This document shows, one piece after another, positions 39,130-47,999 of a DNA stretch of 64,000 nucleotides; the stretch's first letter is position 1; each line of letters starts with the position of its first letter. A program made the position numbers and the translations under genes. The DNA is taken from contig PQKR01000001.1 of assembly GCA_002918705.1 (NCBI GenBank), forward strand, positions 620,001 to 684,000, read 5' to 3'. The notes beneath the pieces were generated by a model. That model was not told the origin of the DNA and searched no databases. It worked only from the letters and a program-made list of their open reading frames with translations. Source of the stretch: Escherichia sp. ESNIH1. Its GTDB lineage: Bacteria > Pseudomonadota > Gammaproteobacteria > Enterobacterales > Enterobacteriaceae.

Positions 39130-40155
39130 ATGAAAAAGATCGGATTTTTGTCATTTGGTCACTGGACGCCATCGCCGCAGTCCGGAACCCGTTCGGCCGC
39201 TGACGCGCTGCTGCAATCCATCGATCTGGCCGTTGCCGCCGAAGAGCTGGGCGCGGATGGCGCCTATTTCCGGGTGCACCACTTTGCCCGCCAGCTCGCC
39301 TCCCCCTTCCCGCTGCTGGCAGCCGTGGGCGCGAGAACCCGCCGGATTGAAATCGGTACCGGCGTGATCGACATGCGCTATGAGAACCCGCTCTATATGG
39401 CGGAAGATGCCGGTGCGGCGGATTTAATCTCTGGCGGCCGGTTGCAGCTGGGTATCAGCCGTGGCTCTCCGGAGCAGGTGATCGATGGCTGGCGCTATTT
39501 TGGTTATGCCCCGTCCGAAGGAGAAAATGAGTCGGATATGGCCCGCCGCCACACCGAGGTGCTCCTGGACGTGCTGCGTGGCGAAGGCTTTGCCAAGCCT
39601 AATCCACAGCCGATGTTCCCGAATCCGCCGGGCCTGCTGCGCCTTGAGCCGCACTCGGAGGGTCTGCGGGATCGTATCTGGTGGGGCGCCGGTTCGAATG
39701 CCACCGCCGTCTGGGCCGCGAAACTGGGCATGAACCTGCAAAGCTCGACGCTGAAGGACGATGAGACAGGCGAACCGTTCCATATTCAGCAGGCAAAACA
39801 GATCCGGGCCTATCGCGAAGCCTGGGCAGAAGCGGGCCATACCCGTACGCCACGCGTCTCGGTTAGCCGCAGCATTTTTGCCCTGATGGATGAGCGCGAC
39901 CGAATGTACTTCGGTTCAAGCCGTAACGAAAGCGACAGCATCGGGTTCCTCGATGAGAAAACGCGGGCGATTTTCGGACGTAGCTATGCCGCAGAGCCTG
40001 AAAAGCTGATCGCGCAGCTAAAGCAGGACGAGGCGATCGCCGAAGCGGATACCCTGCTGCTGACCGTGCCTAATCAGCTCGGCGTGGAGTACAACGCCCA
40101 TGTTATCGAGTCCATCCTGAAGCACGTGGCGCCGGCGATGGGCTGGCGCGACTAA
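39130..40155 (+). CDS. Luciferase-like flavin-dependent monooxygenase
   Basis: 341-aa LLM-class flavoprotein of the bacterial-luciferase/alkanal-monooxygenase superfamily. DGAYFRVHHFARQLASPFPL, EIGTGVIDMRYENPLYMAED and GRLQLGISRGSPEQVIDGW fit the FMN-binding TIM barrel. The substrate is not known. It stands alone and ends at a strong terminator. Confidence 0.88.
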   Translation: MKKIGFLSFGHWTPSPQSGTRSAADALLQSIDLAVAAEELGADGAYFRVHHFARQLASPFPLLAAVGARTRRIEIGTGVIDMRYENPLYMAEDAGAADLISGGRLQLGISRGSPEQVIDGWRYFGYAPSEGENESDMARRHTEVLLDVLRGEGFAKPNPQPMFPNPPGLLRLEPHSEGLRDRIWWGAGSNATAVWAAKLGMNLQSSTLKDDETGEPFHIQQAKQIRAYREAWAEAGHTRTPRVSVSRSIFALMDERDRMYFGSSRNESDSIGFLDEKTRAIFGRSYAAEPEKLIAQLKQDEAIAEADTLLLTVPNQLGVEYNAHVIESILKHVAPAMGWRD

Positions 40156-40176
40156 AACCGCAACCCGGCAGGACAA

Positions 40177-40210
40177 AACGCCTCGCGTGCTTTACAGCAT
40201 GCGAGGCGTT
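40177..40210 (+). terminator. Terminator after the monooxygenase gene
   Basis: AACGCCTCGCGTGC-TTTACA-GCATGCGAGGCGTT, a 14-bp stem with one mismatch, but only a short T-rich tail (ATAGTTT). Confidence 0.8.
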
Positions 40211-40256
40211 ATAGTTTATGCAGCAACTGTGCAGGCTTAAGCTCTGGAGACGCTTT

Positions 40257-40502
40257 ATGAGTAATGAAACACCCCTGAAGTATTATGACATTGCGGATGA
40301 GTATGCGACGGAAGCCGCTAAGCCCGTAGGTGAGTCCGAACGTGACGCCCTGGCGCGCTATTTCGAGCTGCTGATCACCCGTTTGATGAATAACGAAGAG
40401 ATCAGTGAAGAGGCACAGCGCGAGATGGCCCTCGAAGCGAGCATTGATGCAGAACGTATCGATGAGATCGCAGAGTTTCTGAATCGATGGGGCAACGAGT
40501 AG
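40257..40502 (+). CDS. ymjA: DUF2543 protein YmjA
   Basis: 81-aa acidic cytoplasmic protein. [20 protein letters not shown] and [20 protein letters not shown] followed by a terminal [12 protein letters not shown] are nearly identical to E. coli YmjA, whose function is unknown. The ATG at 40257 has TCTGGAGACG upstream. In E. coli ymjA lies elsewhere on the chromosome, so its presence here is a local rearrangement or a second copy. Confidence 0.88.
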   Translation: MSNETPLKYYDIADEYATEAAKPVGESERDALARYFELLITRLMNNEEISEEAQREMALEASIDAERIDEIAEFLNRWGNE

Positions 40503-40597
40503 CATCTGTTCAAAGACGTAGTCTGCGCAGGCATTGTGCTTTACACTGCGCGCTGCAAAAATTGAGTAGATAAACGATTAATCAGGCGGTAATGGCG

Positions 40598-41074
40598 ATG
40601 AACGGAACAATCACAACGTGGTTTAAAGATAAAGGTTTTGGATTTATCAAAGATGAGAATGGGGATAACCGTTATTTTCATGTGATTAAGGTCGCCAACC
40701 CTGAGCTGATCAAAAAAGATGCGGCGGTGACGTTCGAGCCCACCACCAATAACAAGGGCCTGTCAGCGTACGCGGTGAAGGTTGCCCCGGAAAGCAAGTA
40801 TATCTACATTGCAGGCGAGCGCATCAAACTCACTTCGATCAAGTCTTACGTGGTTTACAGCGAAGAAGTGCCTGCTGATGCCGGTATCGATAAAGAGAAT
40901 CCGGTGCTGTCGGTGGGTATCCTGATGAACAGCATCCGACCAAAGTCAGACATCAAGCCGGGCGAAATGCGCTCGCTGAAAAAGCTGGCGATCACCACCT
41001 TCCAGGGTACGACGCTGATCTTCTCGGAAGATGAGATAGATATCGATGCCACGGTAAAAATGCTTAAGGTCTAA
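40598..41074 (+). CDS. Cold-shock-domain protein
   Basis: 158 aa. The N-terminal cold-shock domain (MNGTITTWFKDKGFGFIKDE, then YFHVIKV) carries the RNP1-type motif KGFGFI. It is followed by a roughly 90-residue C-terminal domain of unknown function (YIYIAGERIKLTSIKSYVVY). A single-stranded nucleic-acid binder is expected. The ATG at 40598 is favoured by AGGCGGT nine bases upstream; 40592 is an alternative. A hairpin follows at 41095. Confidence 0.82.
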   Translation: MNGTITTWFKDKGFGFIKDENGDNRYFHVIKVANPELIKKDAAVTFEPTTNNKGLSAYAVKVAPESKYIYIAGERIKLTSIKSYVVYSEEVPADAGIDKENPVLSVGILMNSIRPKSDIKPGEMRSLKKLAITTFQGTTLIFSEDEIDIDATVKMLKV

Positions 41075-41094
41075 CGTTACTCAGACCAACGCGG

Positions 41095-41136
41095 CTGCCG
41101 AAATCCTGCGCTATACCCTAAGCAGAATTTCGGCAG
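41095..41136 (+). terminator. Inverted repeat after the cold-shock-domain gene
   Basis: CTGCCGAAAT and ATTTCGGCAG, exact 10-bp arms around a 22-base loop, then AACTTTATTT. A probable terminator. The rest of 41075-41439 holds no convincing gene. Confidence 0.6.
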
Positions 41137-41439
41137 AACTTTATTTCGCAAATAAAACACGTAACAACGTCAGCACTATTTTCCTGCGCCCCGTCACGTC
41201 CTCACCATATATGGTAGTTGCCTTTCCCGTATAGCCTGTTAAAGGCGTAAAGCGTGTATAAAGCAAAAAAATTAGATATTGACTGATGATATGGAGATGT
41301 TAAATTCCTTGCGAATTTAAATTTGAGATCGCCGCCCTTTCTATTGTCAGCTCTGTTTAACGACGGGCGATTTTCGGCTGTCGCAATACAGCGAAACACC
41401 AGCAACTTTACACCTTAACTAAAATCACGAGTATATTCT

Positions 41440-41787
41440 ATGTCAGAACAGCTGCAAAACTCACCGCTCGCCGAAAATTCAAAAATCACTACAATCAGAA
41501 TTATTTATATTCTGTTTATCGTCAGCTATTTCACTGGCGGGTTAGCGGCGCTTGTTGGCGTGATCATGGCCTATGTTAATCGTTCCAGCGCGACGCCCTT
41601 CGAGAAAGAGCATTTTAACTACCTGATCAAACTCTTCTGGATCAGCTTTGTCGTGATGATTGTCGCGGCTCTGACATGGGTATTTGTTATCGGTATGATT
41701 ATTGGCCTTGTCTGGTTTATCTGGTCATTAATCAAAATTATTAAGGGTATGAGCCGTCTTGGCGAAGGCAAACTGCCGAAAGCCTAA
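41440..41787 (+). CDS. Small membrane protein, probably DUF4870-like
   Basis: 115 aa with three hydrophobic helices (IRIIYILFIVSYFTGGLAAL, LIKLFWISFVVMIVAALTWV, FVIGMIIGLVWFIWSLIKII) and a basic tail. The pattern resembles small DUF4870/YidH-type integral membrane proteins; function unknown. It is flanked by 365 bases upstream and a strong terminator downstream, so it forms its own transcription unit. Confidence 0.75.
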   Translation: MSEQLQNSPLAENSKITTIRIIYILFIVSYFTGGLAALVGVIMAYVNRSSATPFEKEHFNYLIKLFWISFVVMIVAALTWVFVIGMIIGLVWFIWSLIKIIKGMSRLGEGKLPKA

Positions 41788-41809
41788 CGCCATTACGTCT
41801 ATCCCCTTC

Positions 41810-41844
41810 AAAAAGTTATCAATGGCGACATTGATAACTTTTTT
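41810..41844 (+). terminator. Terminator after the small membrane protein gene
   Basis: AAAAGTTATCAATG-GCGA-CATTGATAACTTTT with a following T-run. The long symmetrical AT-rich stem could work in both directions. Confidence 0.92.
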
Positions 41845-41881
41845 GCATTGGTAAAATCACGAACACAAATGGAACCAAGAG

Positions 41882-42622
41882 ATGATCGTGTCACCACACA
41901 ACTTCATTCTGCGAACGCTACTGATTCTCTCGCTAGCGCTTGTGTTAAACGGCTGCTCTGTCCGTTACGATAAAAACGGTAAGATGCTTTTTAACCCCGA
42001 TCTGGCGAGCGTGCTGGGCAACGAAGTAGGTCAGTTTACGCTGGCCGATGGCTCAAAAGGTGCGCTTCGGGAGATGAATGGCCGCTATAGCCTGAAGTGG
42101 AGCAATCTGATGATTGAGCGTCCGCTGGAAGGGGTTAGCTGGGTGAGGATCATCAATCAGTATCAGATCGAAGGGCATACGCTGCTGTTGCTGAAGGTGG
42201 CTACGCCCGCCTGCCCGGCACAGTATCGTCTGGTCGATCTACAGAATACGCGCTCCCAGGAGTGGGCATTTACAGGCATTTGCGATATCGGGCCGGACGT
42301 GACGGCCAGCGCGGATAAGCTACAGCTCAATTTTAAAGTCGATAACCGCATCGAACAGTTCAACTGGCAGCATGGTGAGGTTTATCATCGTCGGCTCCCG
42401 GTTCAGCAAACAAAAACCGTTCAGAATAACACCGCGAATAAAACCACATCCTCCCGCAAGGCCAAATCTCAGGCCCCGGCCAAACCAACGAAACGCACCC
42501 AGGTAAAAGCCGCAGAGCCGCTGCCGCCAAAGGTCGCTCAGCCTGAGCTGGACAACTCCTTGCCCACTGAAATCTACCAGCCAACAAAAACCCGCCAGAC
42601 AAGCCTGGGTATTAAGTCATGA
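41882..42622 (+). CDS. Lipoprotein of unknown function
   Basis: 246 aa. The lipoprotein signal ends LVLNGC at about residue 25. A globular part of about 150 residues contains paired cysteines (ATPACPAQ, FTGICDIG). The C-terminal 75 residues are low-complexity, Lys/Pro/Thr rich (SRKAKSQAPAKPTKRTQ), as in proteins that reach through or along peptidoglycan. Family not recognised. It overlaps the next gene by four bases (ATGA), so the pair is translationally coupled. Confidence 0.75.
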   Translation: MIVSPHNFILRTLLILSLALVLNGCSVRYDKNGKMLFNPDLASVLGNEVGQFTLADGSKGALREMNGRYSLKWSNLMIERPLEGVSWVRIINQYQIEGHTLLLLKVATPACPAQYRLVDLQNTRSQEWAFTGICDIGPDVTASADKLQLNFKVDNRIEQFNWQHGEVYHRRLPVQQTKTVQNNTANKTTSSRKAKSQAPAKPTKRTQVKAAEPLPPKVAQPELDNSLPTEIYQPTKTRQTSLGIKS

Positions 42623-44316
42623 CGGAGCAGGTTTTGGGCGATAAACAGGTGCGGGATGGGATCAAACGCTCTCCTCTCCCCGCCTGGCAAAACTGGCTGG
42701 TGATGGGCATCACCCTCACCTATCTCATCTGTGAGCTGGCGTTCAATTCCCGTCTGCTGGATCTGGTAGGCAGTATCTCAACGGCAGAAGAGGTTCACAA
42801 CATGGAGCGGTACGGCAGAACCTTGACTGCCATTGCCGCAGCGCTTCTGGTGTTACAATTTGCGCTTGTAGGCATCGCCAGACTGAAGAGGAAAAACCTC
42901 TCTCTGTCGCCTAAGGTCAGCATAGGCGCGGTGCTTTGCCTGTGTCTGCTCACCGGCACCGTAACGTGGCATGCTGTGGAGTGGTTTATTGAGCGCCAGG
43001 TCTCTAATAGCACGGGGGAGTTCCGCCAGATGTCTCTCCTGGCGCAGCTCTACCAACAATCGTTGATTGATGGACACCAGACGCTGGAGGGCATTCCGCT
43101 CGATAGCCACGGTGGTCAGGCGCAAACCTGGAGCAGCCCGTCAGGAAAGGCATTTCTGGCGATGCTGCCGATCCTGCTCAGCTCCGTTGACCGTTATCAT
43201 GAGCTGTTGAAAAGCGGCGCGGAACAAAATTTGCGTGACAGCATCAGCGCCAGGGAGGGCGGGCTGCTTGGCTTTTACAAAGCCTGGCTCCAGGCACGGG
43301 AAGCAGTCCACAAACAGTATGTTGCCTACTACAACGACGAGATGGATATCAGCGAACCAACCCGCCGCGAGCAGGAAAAAGCCTGGCAACGGTATGAACG
43401 CTCGCTGCGCGCTAAGGGGCTGAGAACCTGGAATGTCCCCAGACGCTACTATGCCAGCGTTCGCAGCAATGTCCGCGCCCAGGGCGTGCCGGTAGCCAAT
43501 AACTGGTCGCCATCGGATCGTGCTGGCTTTGATGCCGCAGTGGCGAAAACGGTCAGGCAGCAATATCTCGCCCAGCGGACCGTTGTTTTCAACGGGGTGA
43601 CGATCCCCAAACGCCTCGACTGGGGCGTCTTTTTCCGCCAGGAAGTGGTACAGAAATCTCTCCGCGAAAAATTGCTGCTGCCGGCAGGCACGCTGGTGCG
43701 CGAGGAGTATCCCCTAAACGATGGGCTCAAACTTTTTGCCCTTGAGCTGCACGCTGCCCATCTTAACGAGGCGGTGAAACAGCAGTTACCGAAACTGCGT
43801 GCTTCCTTACGCAGTTATAGCATCGGTGGGGAGAATGAAAAGCAGGGAGAGGATGCCGCACGCGCGGTAATTGTACCGCCTGTTGCGCTGATCTTCTCGC
43901 TAATTGGTGCGCTCACCCATCTGGCAAAACTGCTCTATTTAATCCTCGTTCCTCTGACCGCCGCCATCTTAAGCAGAAAATCCTCGCGTACCGCACGCGT
44001 GCTTAATCACCATCCGCTGGTGTTCCCCGTGGCACTGATTTCGGGTCTGCTGGTGATGTTCAGCTACATGAATAACAGCATCACCGTCTCTCCGGCCTAT
44101 CAGGATTTAAAAAACGCGTTGCAGGGTGCGAAAATTACTATCACCGATGAACCCCTGTTTCTGCGCGGCGAGTCGTTATTACGTATCGTTCACGCCGTCA
44201 GTATTGGGCAAAGCTATAGCTATCCCATGAATCAATATCTGCGGGAAACCGCGCTAGGCGGGTTTGATTTCGGCTATAGCACGCATGAAAACGCTCTTTC
44301 CCCTGGAAATGAATAA
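42619..44316 (+). CDS. Multi-pass inner-membrane protein of unknown function
   Basis: 565 aa. Three helices near 28-116, a long charged, mostly helical region (about 117-415) with conserved-looking Trp and Tyr residues, then two or three helices (about 416-482). A C-terminal hydrophilic tail follows. The central domain would be periplasmic if the N terminus is inside. No enzyme motif was recognised. It is coupled to the lipoprotein upstream and followed 20 bases later by a small exported protein. Confidence 0.72.
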   Translation: MTEQVLGDKQVRDGIKRSPLPAWQNWLVMGITLTYLICELAFNSRLLDLVGSISTAEEVHNMERYGRTLTAIAAALLVLQFALVGIARLKRKNLSLSPKVSIGAVLCLCLLTGTVTWHAVEWFIERQVSNSTGEFRQMSLLAQLYQQSLIDGHQTLEGIPLDSHGGQAQTWSSPSGKAFLAMLPILLSSVDRYHELLKSGAEQNLRDSISAREGGLLGFYKAWLQAREAVHKQYVAYYNDEMDISEPTRREQEKAWQRYERSLRAKGLRTWNVPRRYYASVRSNVRAQGVPVANNWSPSDRAGFDAAVAKTVRQQYLAQRTVVFNGVTIPKRLDWGVFFRQEVVQKSLREKLLLPAGTLVREEYPLNDGLKLFALELHAAHLNEAVKQQLPKLRASLRSYSIGGENEKQGEDAARAVIVPPVALIFSLIGALTHLAKLLYLILVPLTAAILSRKSSRTARVLNHHPLVFPVALISGLLVMFSYMNNSITVSPAYQDLKNALQGAKITITDEPLFLRGESLLRIVHAVSIGQSYSYPMNQYLRETALGGFDFGYSTHENALSPGNE

Positions 44317-44335
44317 TTAACGAAGCGAGGCAGAA

Positions 44336-44623
44336 ATGAAAAAAAGCGTATTAGTTGCTGTTTTACTCGGTATGAGCGCATCGGTGTACGCCGGAGAAGC
44401 GCATGTGTGCGGTTCGCGTGAGGTAAATGCGCTGGCAAGCGATCAGGGTAATGTCGATGACAGCACCCTGTTCACCTGCGGCGGTGGCGTAAAAGGCACC
44501 ATTCCGGAGCTGGCGAAACAGGGTTGGAAAATTGTGCAGGTCACTGACCAGGTTGGTACGCTTTCGCAAACGGATCCCACCAAAACTACCACCTATTCAC
44601 GTCTGATTATTCAGAAAGACTAG
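44336..44623 (+). CDS. Small exported protein of unknown function
   Basis: 95 aa. Signal peptide (MKKSVLVAVLLGMSASVYA), then a 76-residue mature protein with two cysteines (HVCGSREV, FTCGGGV) likely to form a disulfide. The order of segments (CGGGVKGTIPELAKQGWKIV) suggests a small DUF1161-like periplasmic fold, but the family is not certain. It is the third gene of the cluster with the lipoprotein and the membrane protein. AGCGAGG precedes its ATG. Confidence 0.72.
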   Translation: MKKSVLVAVLLGMSASVYAGEAHVCGSREVNALASDQGNVDDSTLFTCGGGVKGTIPELAKQGWKIVQVTDQVGTLSQTDPTKTTTYSRLIIQKD

Positions 44624-44713
44624 GCGGGTTAACAAACGCCTCAGGTAGCCTTCCTGCAGAAAATGCCGCACCATGCACTATAATTCGGCAACTCTTCACC
44701 CGACTGGCGGCCT

Positions 44714-45670
44714 ATGACTACGCAACTGCTTACCCGACACTGGCGTATTCCTGGCGCGGTAATGCTTCTGCTTACCGCGCTCCTTGCTCTCTTCACGCTG
44801 CACAGCCACTGGGGTGCGTTCATTCAGTGGTGCCTGAGCACGCAAATTACCCTCCACCGCTATCTGGTGATGTACCTGCTACAGCTCAATAATCACCAGT
44901 ACAGCGGCGGCCTGTGGTTGCTGACCGGGGCATTTCTTTATGGCGTGCTGCATGCGATTGGGCCGGGCCACGGTAAGTTTATTGTCGCCACCTATCTCAG
45001 CACTAATCAGGAGAGCCCGCTGGCTACCCGAGTGGTGCCGTTTCTTGGCAGCCTGATGCAGGGCGTCAGCGCGATCCTGTTCGTGTTTATCCTGGCCGTC
45101 GGCTTTAACCTGGCGGCGGGCGACCTGAGCGAAAGCCGCTGGTACGTTGAGAAAATCAGCGCCCTGATGATTGGCGGCTTTGGCGCATACGTTATTTACC
45201 AGGCGCTGAAGAGCCTCAGGCCGCGTAAGATGCGTATCGCCTCCCTGACGCCGCTCGGGCATCAGCATGCACCAGACTGCGGCTGTGGCCATCACGGTGT
45301 AGGCATGGCGACGCAGGGTGACTGGAAGACCCGGCTGGGGGTTATTCTGGCGATCGGGGCTCGCCCGTGCAGCGGGGCGATTATGATCCTGCTCTTCTCT
45401 AACGCGCTGGGGATTGTAAGCTGGGGAATTGCCGCCGTTATGACAATGTCATTCGGTACGGCGCTGTCGATTATGGGCCTCTCACTGGCGGTCCGCTACG
45501 CCCGCGGACGTACGGCGGCGCTGTTTGGCGGCGAGGCACAGCGTCTGGCATGGCTGGTTCCAGCCTTGAAGGTTGCGGGCGGCGTGGCGTTAATTCTGTT
45601 TGCCACCGTGCTGTTTTTAACCGTGATCCCAGTTAGCGCCAACGGGGACTACATCGCGGCGGGTTGCTAA
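44714..45670 (+). CDS. NicO-family nickel/cobalt (or zinc) transporter
   Basis: 318-aa inner-membrane protein. HAIGPGHGKFIVATYLST and the second signature AIGARPCSGAIMILLFSNAL are diagnostic of the NicO/RcnA family, and six or seven helices are visible. The central loop has a short metal-binding-like stretch HQHAPDCGCGHHG. It could be an exporter like RcnA or a zinc transporter like ZevB; no RcnR-type regulator or ZevA-type partner is adjacent. Confidence 0.85.
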   Translation: MTTQLLTRHWRIPGAVMLLLTALLALFTLHSHWGAFIQWCLSTQITLHRYLVMYLLQLNNHQYSGGLWLLTGAFLYGVLHAIGPGHGKFIVATYLSTNQESPLATRVVPFLGSLMQGVSAILFVFILAVGFNLAAGDLSESRWYVEKISALMIGGFGAYVIYQALKSLRPRKMRIASLTPLGHQHAPDCGCGHHGVGMATQGDWKTRLGVILAIGARPCSGAIMILLFSNALGIVSWGIAAVMTMSFGTALSIMGLSLAVRYARGRTAALFGGEAQRLAWLVPALKVAGGVALILFATVLFLTVIPVSANGDYIAAGC

Positions 45671-45682
45671 GAGCAGACATAA

Positions 45683-45759
45683 TGTAGGCCTGATAAGCGT
45701 AGCGCCATCAGGCGTTGTCATTGACGCCGGGTGGCGGCTAAAGCCTGACCCGGCCTACC
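45683..45759. repeat. Two REP elements between convergent genes
   Basis: GTAGGCCTGATAAGCGTAGCG then CCATCAGGC, followed by CGCCGGGTGGCGGC ... CCTGACCCGGCCTACC. Confidence 0.78.
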
Positions 45760-45779
45760 CATTCAGACTACCCATTAAT

Positions 45780-45809
45780 AAAAAAAGCGGGCCTCGGCCC
45801 GCTTTTTAC
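45780..45809 (-). terminator. Terminator of proP
   Basis: AAAAAAAGCGGGCC-TCG-GGCCCGCTTTTT: a perfect stem with A- and T-runs on both sides, so probably bidirectional between proP and the NicO gene. Confidence 0.92.
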
Positions 45810-45822
45810 TGAGTACTGAAAC

Positions 45823-47325
45823 TTACTCGTTAATCTTCGGATGCTGATCGACCAGTCGCGAACGCTTCTTCTGCAGCTCAGCGATCTCTTCGTCAATATC
45901 CTCAATTTTCTGCTCGATGTTGTCGTGATGCTCCTGCAGGATCTCACGCGCTTCCTGAATATCCGATGCCGCCGGGGTGGCGCCGCGCAGCGGACGGTTA
46001 GCCGTCTCCTTCATCGTAACGCCGGTGATCAGGCCAATCACTGCCACGACCATCAGGTAGTAGGCTGGCATCATCAGGTTCTCGGTGCTCTCTACCAGCC
46101 AGGCCGCCAGCGTCGGCGTCAAACCCGCAATCAGAATCGATATGTTGAAGGCGCTGGCCAGGGCGCTAAAGCGCAGGTGCGTCGGGAACATCGCGGGTAG
46201 CGTGGAGGCCATCACCCCGGTAAAGCAGTTGAGGATCACCGCCAGCATCAGCAGACCAGCAAAAATCAGGCCGATAACGTCGCTGTTAATCATCATGAAG
46301 GCCGGGATCGCCAGTAAGAACAGCGCGACGCTGCCCAGAATAACGAACGGACGACGGCCAAAGCGGTCGCTTAGCAGTCCCATCACTGGCTGGACAAACA
46401 GCATCCCGATCATGATGGCGATGATAATCAGCACGCCGTGATCTTCCGAGTAGTGCAGGTTATGCGACAGGTAGCTCGGCATATAGGTCAGCAGCATGTA
46501 GTAGGTGACGTTGGTTGAGATCACCAGACCGATACAGGCCAGCAGGCTGCGCCAGTGCTTAGTCGCAATCTCTTTAAACGATACCTTCGGTCCATCCTGC
46601 AACCCTTCGCGATCGCCCTGCTCCAGCTTATCCACATGCTGCTGGAACGCAGGCGTCTCTTCCAGAGCATGACGCAGGTAGAGGCCAATCAGCCCCAGCG
46701 GCAGCGCCAGGAAGAATGGAATACGCCAGCCCCAATCAAGGAAGTTCTCTTCGCCGACAACGGTAGAGAGCACCACCACTACGCCCGCGCCAAGCACGAA
46801 ACCGGCGATGGAGCCGAAGTCCAGCCAGCTGCCCATAAAGCCGCGCTTACGGTCCGGAGAGTATTCGGCAACGAATATCGATGCGCCGGTATACTCGCCC
46901 CCTACCGAGAAGCCCTGAGCCATCTTACAGACCAGCAGCAGGATCGGTGCCCAGATACCAATGCTTTCATAAGAGGGTATCAACCCGATACAGAAGGTAC
47001 TGATCGACATAATCACAATGGTGATGGCGAGTATCTTCTGACGGCCGTATTTATCACCCAGCATACCGAAGAACAGTCCGCCGAGCGGTCGGATCAGGAA
47101 GGGAACTGAGAACGTACCCAGAGCAGCTATCATCTGTACGCTAGGGTTAGCGTCCGGGAAGAAAACCTTACCGAGCGCGTAAGCCACAAAGCCATACACA
47201 CCAAAATCAAACCACTCCATCGCATTACCCAGCGAAGCAGCGGTAATAGCCTTACGCAGCTTACCGTCATCAATAATGGTGACATCACGCAGCGTAATAG
47301 GCTTAACTTTTTTCCTTTTAAGCAT
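45823..47325 (-). CDS. proP: Osmoprotectant:proton symporter ProP
   Basis: 500-aa MFS transporter importing proline, glycine betaine and other compatible solutes under hyperosmotic stress. MLKRKKVKPITLRDVTIIDD, RPLGGLFFGMLGDKYGRQKI and the C-terminal heptad-repeat coiled coil (REILQEHHDNIEQKIEDIDE, about 455-500) that sets the osmotic threshold are present. A perfect CRP site lies about 210 bases upstream. In E. coli basSR-eptA lies between proP and the melibiose/fumB region; here the NicO gene is adjacent. Confidence 0.97.
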   Translation of the reverse strand: MLKRKKVKPITLRDVTIIDDGKLRKAITAASLGNAMEWFDFGVYGFVAYALGKVFFPDANPSVQMIAALGTFSVPFLIRPLGGLFFGMLGDKYGRQKILAITIVIMSISTFCIGLIPSYESIGIWAPILLLVCKMAQGFSVGGEYTGASIFVAEYSPDRKRGFMGSWLDFGSIAGFVLGAGVVVVLSTVVGEENFLDWGWRIPFFLALPLGLIGLYLRHALEETPAFQQHVDKLEQGDREGLQDGPKVSFKEIATKHWRSLLACIGLVISTNVTYYMLLTYMPSYLSHNLHYSEDHGVLIIIAIMIGMLFVQPVMGLLSDRFGRRPFVILGSVALFLLAIPAFMMINSDVIGLIFAGLLMLAVILNCFTGVMASTLPAMFPTHLRFSALASAFNISILIAGLTPTLAAWLVESTENLMMPAYYLMVVAVIGLITGVTMKETANRPLRGATPAASDIQEAREILQEHHDNIEQKIEDIDEEIAELQKKRSRLVDQHPKINE

Positions 47326-47531
47326 CTTTATCCTCTTTTGACTTGCGCCCTTAATCGCCTGGCCAGGAAGGCATGCGCCTCTATGGTGATGCTAAACGTT
47401 CAGGATACCGTGGCATCCCTCTTCAAGAGTAGCAGGTTTAGATATTCATCCTGATTAAAGCCTGTACAACTAAACCTGTTTACGCCTGATTGGGCAGTTA
47501 ACGAGCTATTAACATTAACAGGGTTTAAAAA

Positions 47532-47547
47532 TGTGATCAACTTCACA
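47532..47547. promoter_or_regulatory. CRP-cAMP site
   Basis: TGTGA-TCAACT-TCACA, a perfect match to the core consensus. Read on the minus strand it is TGTGAAGTTGATCACA, as in the E. coli proP P1 region where CRP represses. It may also serve the divergent kdgT gene. Confidence 0.82.
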
Positions 47548-47630
47548 CAAAGAGTGCGGTTAATCTATTTCCGCCGCCTTTGGAAATCGAGGCGCCGTTA
47601 ACCGCCAGGCTGCACCAGTAAATATAAAAT

Positions 47631-47780
47631 ATGGCTACACATACAATTTCCATCAATAACTCAGCTAATTATTTCAACGCTAGCAATTTAAAACTCTCAT
47701 TTTTACAAGGTATTTACACTTATTTTCTCTCATCGATGCGTTATAAATCTTTACGCGAAATATGTGACGAAGATAACTAA
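47631..47780 (+). CDS. Candidate small protein, 49 aa
   Basis: An open frame in the proP-kdgT spacer reads MATHTISINNSANYFNASNL, continues KLSFLQGIYTYFLSSM and ends KSLREICDEDN. The composition looks protein-like (one amphipathic central segment), and the spacer is otherwise AT rich. No convincing ribosome-binding site was seen and the family is not recognised. It could be chance. Its stop codon overlaps a KdgR-like box. Confidence 0.3.
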   Translation: MATHTISINNSANYFNASNLKLSFLQGIYTYFLSSMRYKSLREICDEDN

Positions 47781-47794
47781 AACGCTGTTTTATT
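47776..47794. promoter_or_regulatory. Candidate KdgR operator
   Basis: ACTAAAACGCTGTTTTATT matches the KdgR consensus AATRAAAYRNYRTTTCATT at 17 of 19 positions and is a near palindrome. It lies 206 bases before kdgT, a known KdgR target in E. coli and pectinolytic enterics. Confidence 0.6.
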
Positions 47795-47999
47795 TTCATT
47801 GAATCAATATTCCAAAGATCGCATCATAGCCGCAGTTCTAACGCGCCAGGAGGAGCGAGGGGGGCCATGCCAGCCACGATTTTCCCGGTTCGATTTGCAT
47901 AATGATATCGAAGGCCTCAACGCCAGGATGCCTTAACCAATTGAAACTAAAACTATTATTTTCTCGCTCGTGTAGCGTGATGAGAAGTGAGGGTTCATA

